Shown here: piece by piece, positions 13,598-14,380 of the stretch
Layout: each line of letters opens with the position of its first letter
Position numbering within the stretch: position 1 is the stretch's first letter
Origin: an uncultured Bacteroidales bacterium
GTDB lineage: Bacteria; Bacteroidota; Bacteroidia; Bacteroidales; Paludibacteraceae
Direction of reading: 5' to 3'
DNA length: 14,380 nucleotides
Assembly (NCBI GenBank): GCA_937901225.1
Contig: CALCGX010000006.1
Location: forward strand, 1 to 14,380
The notes under the pieces: model-generated
What the model saw: the letters and a program-made list of their open reading frames with translations, nothing else
Database searches by the model: none
What the model was told of the DNA's origin: nothing
Made by a program: the position numbers and the translations under genes

Positions 13598-14380
13598 ATG
13601 AAAAAACGTTTCTGCCTGTTGCTGTGCTGTTTGATGCTTGCCGGATCCCTCTCCGGCTGCGCCAAAAGCCTCATCCCCACACAAAAAATAGAAGGGTCCG
13701 ATCTGTTCGTGAAAAAAGCGGAAAACCTGTCCGAAGACTTCATCCTGGGCATGGATGCCTCCTGTGTGCCCGCACTGGAAGCCAGCGGCGTGAAATACTA
13801 TAATTATAATGGAGAGGAGCAGGATGTGTTCAAAACGCTGGCGGAAGCCGGTGTCAACCACATCCGCGTCCGGATCTGGAACGATCCCTATGACGCCAAC
13901 GGCCGCGGCTACGGCGGCGGCAACTGCAACATCGAAACCGCCCTGGAGATCGGTAAGCGTGCCACCAAATACGGCATGAAGCTGATCGTGGATTTCCACT
14001 ACTCCGATTTCTGGGCCGATCCCGGCAAACAGATGGTGCCCCTAAGCTGGAAGGATCTGAAGATCGAGGAAAAGACGGAAGCTTTGTACCAATATACGAA
14101 AGAAAGCCTGCAGCTATTAAAGGACAACGGCGTGGATGTGGGCATGGTGCAGGTGGGCAACGAAACCAACGGCCATATGTGCGGCGAGAAAACCTGGTTC
14201 AATATGTCCTTCTTGTTTGCGGCAGGTTCCAAGGCGGTGCGGGAAGTTTATCCCGATGCGCTGGTGGCTGTCCACTTTGCCAACCCGGAAAATGCCGGCA
14301 GCTACGCAACCTATGCCAGCAAGCTGGATTACTACCAGCTGGATTATGATGTATTCGCATCCTCTTACTATCCCTTCTGG
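13598..14380 (+). CDS. GH53 arabinogalactan endo-beta-1,4-galactanase lipoprotein, 5' part (3' end outside window)
   Basis: 261 codons are visible and remain open at the window end. The product begins with a lipoprotein signal peptide (MKKRFCLLLCCLMLAG, lipobox LSGC, Cys21). Residues from about 47 match GH53: DFILGMDASCVPALE, GVNHIRVRIWNDPYD (85-99), a GGNCNIETALEIGKRA segment, MKLIVDFHYSDFWADPGKQ (127-145), and VQVGNETNG (184-192), where Glu189 is the expected acid/base of clan GH-A. The catalytic nucleophile should lie beyond the window. The enzyme cuts beta-1,4-galactan side chains of pectin outside the cell; lipid attachment would keep it at the surface. Codons (CTG, GCC, ATC, CCC), higher GC and the Shine-Dalgarno site differ from the rest of the window and suggest a Firmicutes source, by transfer or mis-assembly. 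Confidence 0.92.
   Translation, partial: MKKRFCLLLCCLMLAGSLSGCAKSLIPTQKIEGSDLFVKKAENLSEDFILGMDASCVPALEASGVKYYNYNGEEQDVFKTLAEAGVNHIRVRIWNDPYDANGRGYGGGNCNIETALEIGKRATKYGMKLIVDFHYSDFWADPGKQMVPLSWKDLKIEEKTEALYQYTKESLQLLKDNGVDVGMVQVGNETNGHMCGEKTWFNMSFLFAAGSKAVREVYPDALVAVHFANPENAGSYATYASKLDYYQLDYDVFASSYYPFW

Noticed and set aside
13559..13999. Long open frame on the minus strand across the galactanase gene
   Set aside because: It is the antisense shadow of the GC-rich GH53 gene, whose plus-strand protein has clear family motifs, a signal peptide and a ribosome binding site.

Overview
The window reads as two genomes' worth of style joined near its right end. From position 1 to about 13.3 kb it looks like a Bacteroidales (Bacteroidota) chromosome. 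Three promoters fit the Bacteroidetes pattern TTG/TTTG-N19-20-TAnnTTTG, start codons lack Shine-Dalgarno sequences, and the gene content is typical (GldB-type lipoprotein, DUF3316-like protein, OmpA-like surface protein, Pta-AckA acetate pathway). From about 13.6 kb to the end the DNA is GC-richer, has different codon choice, and carries a strong AAAGGAGG ribosome binding site with a sigma70/sigmaA-like promoter, as in Clostridia/Firmicutes. The change is either horizontal transfer or an assembly chimera, and the window alone cannot decide.

Layout. 1-1320: 3' part of an OPT-family oligopeptide transporter on the plus strand, ended by a strong intrinsic terminator. 1449-5419: a tightly overlapping minus-strand operon read from a promoter at 5437-5468, in the order tsaE (tRNA t6A modification ATPase), DUF3316-like exported protein, S41 peptidase lipoprotein, LolD-type ABC ATPase, GldB-type lipoprotein. 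Apart from tsaE it looks like a small cell-envelope operon. 5473-11678: a minus-strand series read in the order pta, ackA, a cytoplasmic GH13 enzyme with a TTG start, a UbiA prenyltransferase, maf, and a GNAT acetyltransferase. Pta and AckA convert acetyl-CoA to acetate with ATP gain, so the organism is probably a fermenter; the GH13 gene just downstream would supply sugar from intracellular alpha-glucan.

11679-11860 is a divergent promoter region serving pta-ackA to the left and, to the right, an OmpA-like outer-membrane protein (11861-13312) with a C-terminal LysM-like domain. Then come a tRNA-Ile(GAT) gene and, 5 nt later, a strange tRNA-sized element with a good acceptor stem and a Cys-type (GCA) anticodon arm but abnormal D and T regions. 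The window ends inside a GH53 endo-beta-1,4-galactanase lipoprotein gene of Firmicutes style.

The observations most worth following up are the tRNA-like element, the composition break at the galactanase gene, and the fact that two lipoprotein signal peptides in one operon (GYWLLAI and GYGLLAI) are written in degenerate 7/8-nt tandem repeats. I found no CRISPR array, insertion sequence or complete mobile element, and I do not claim a proven new system.
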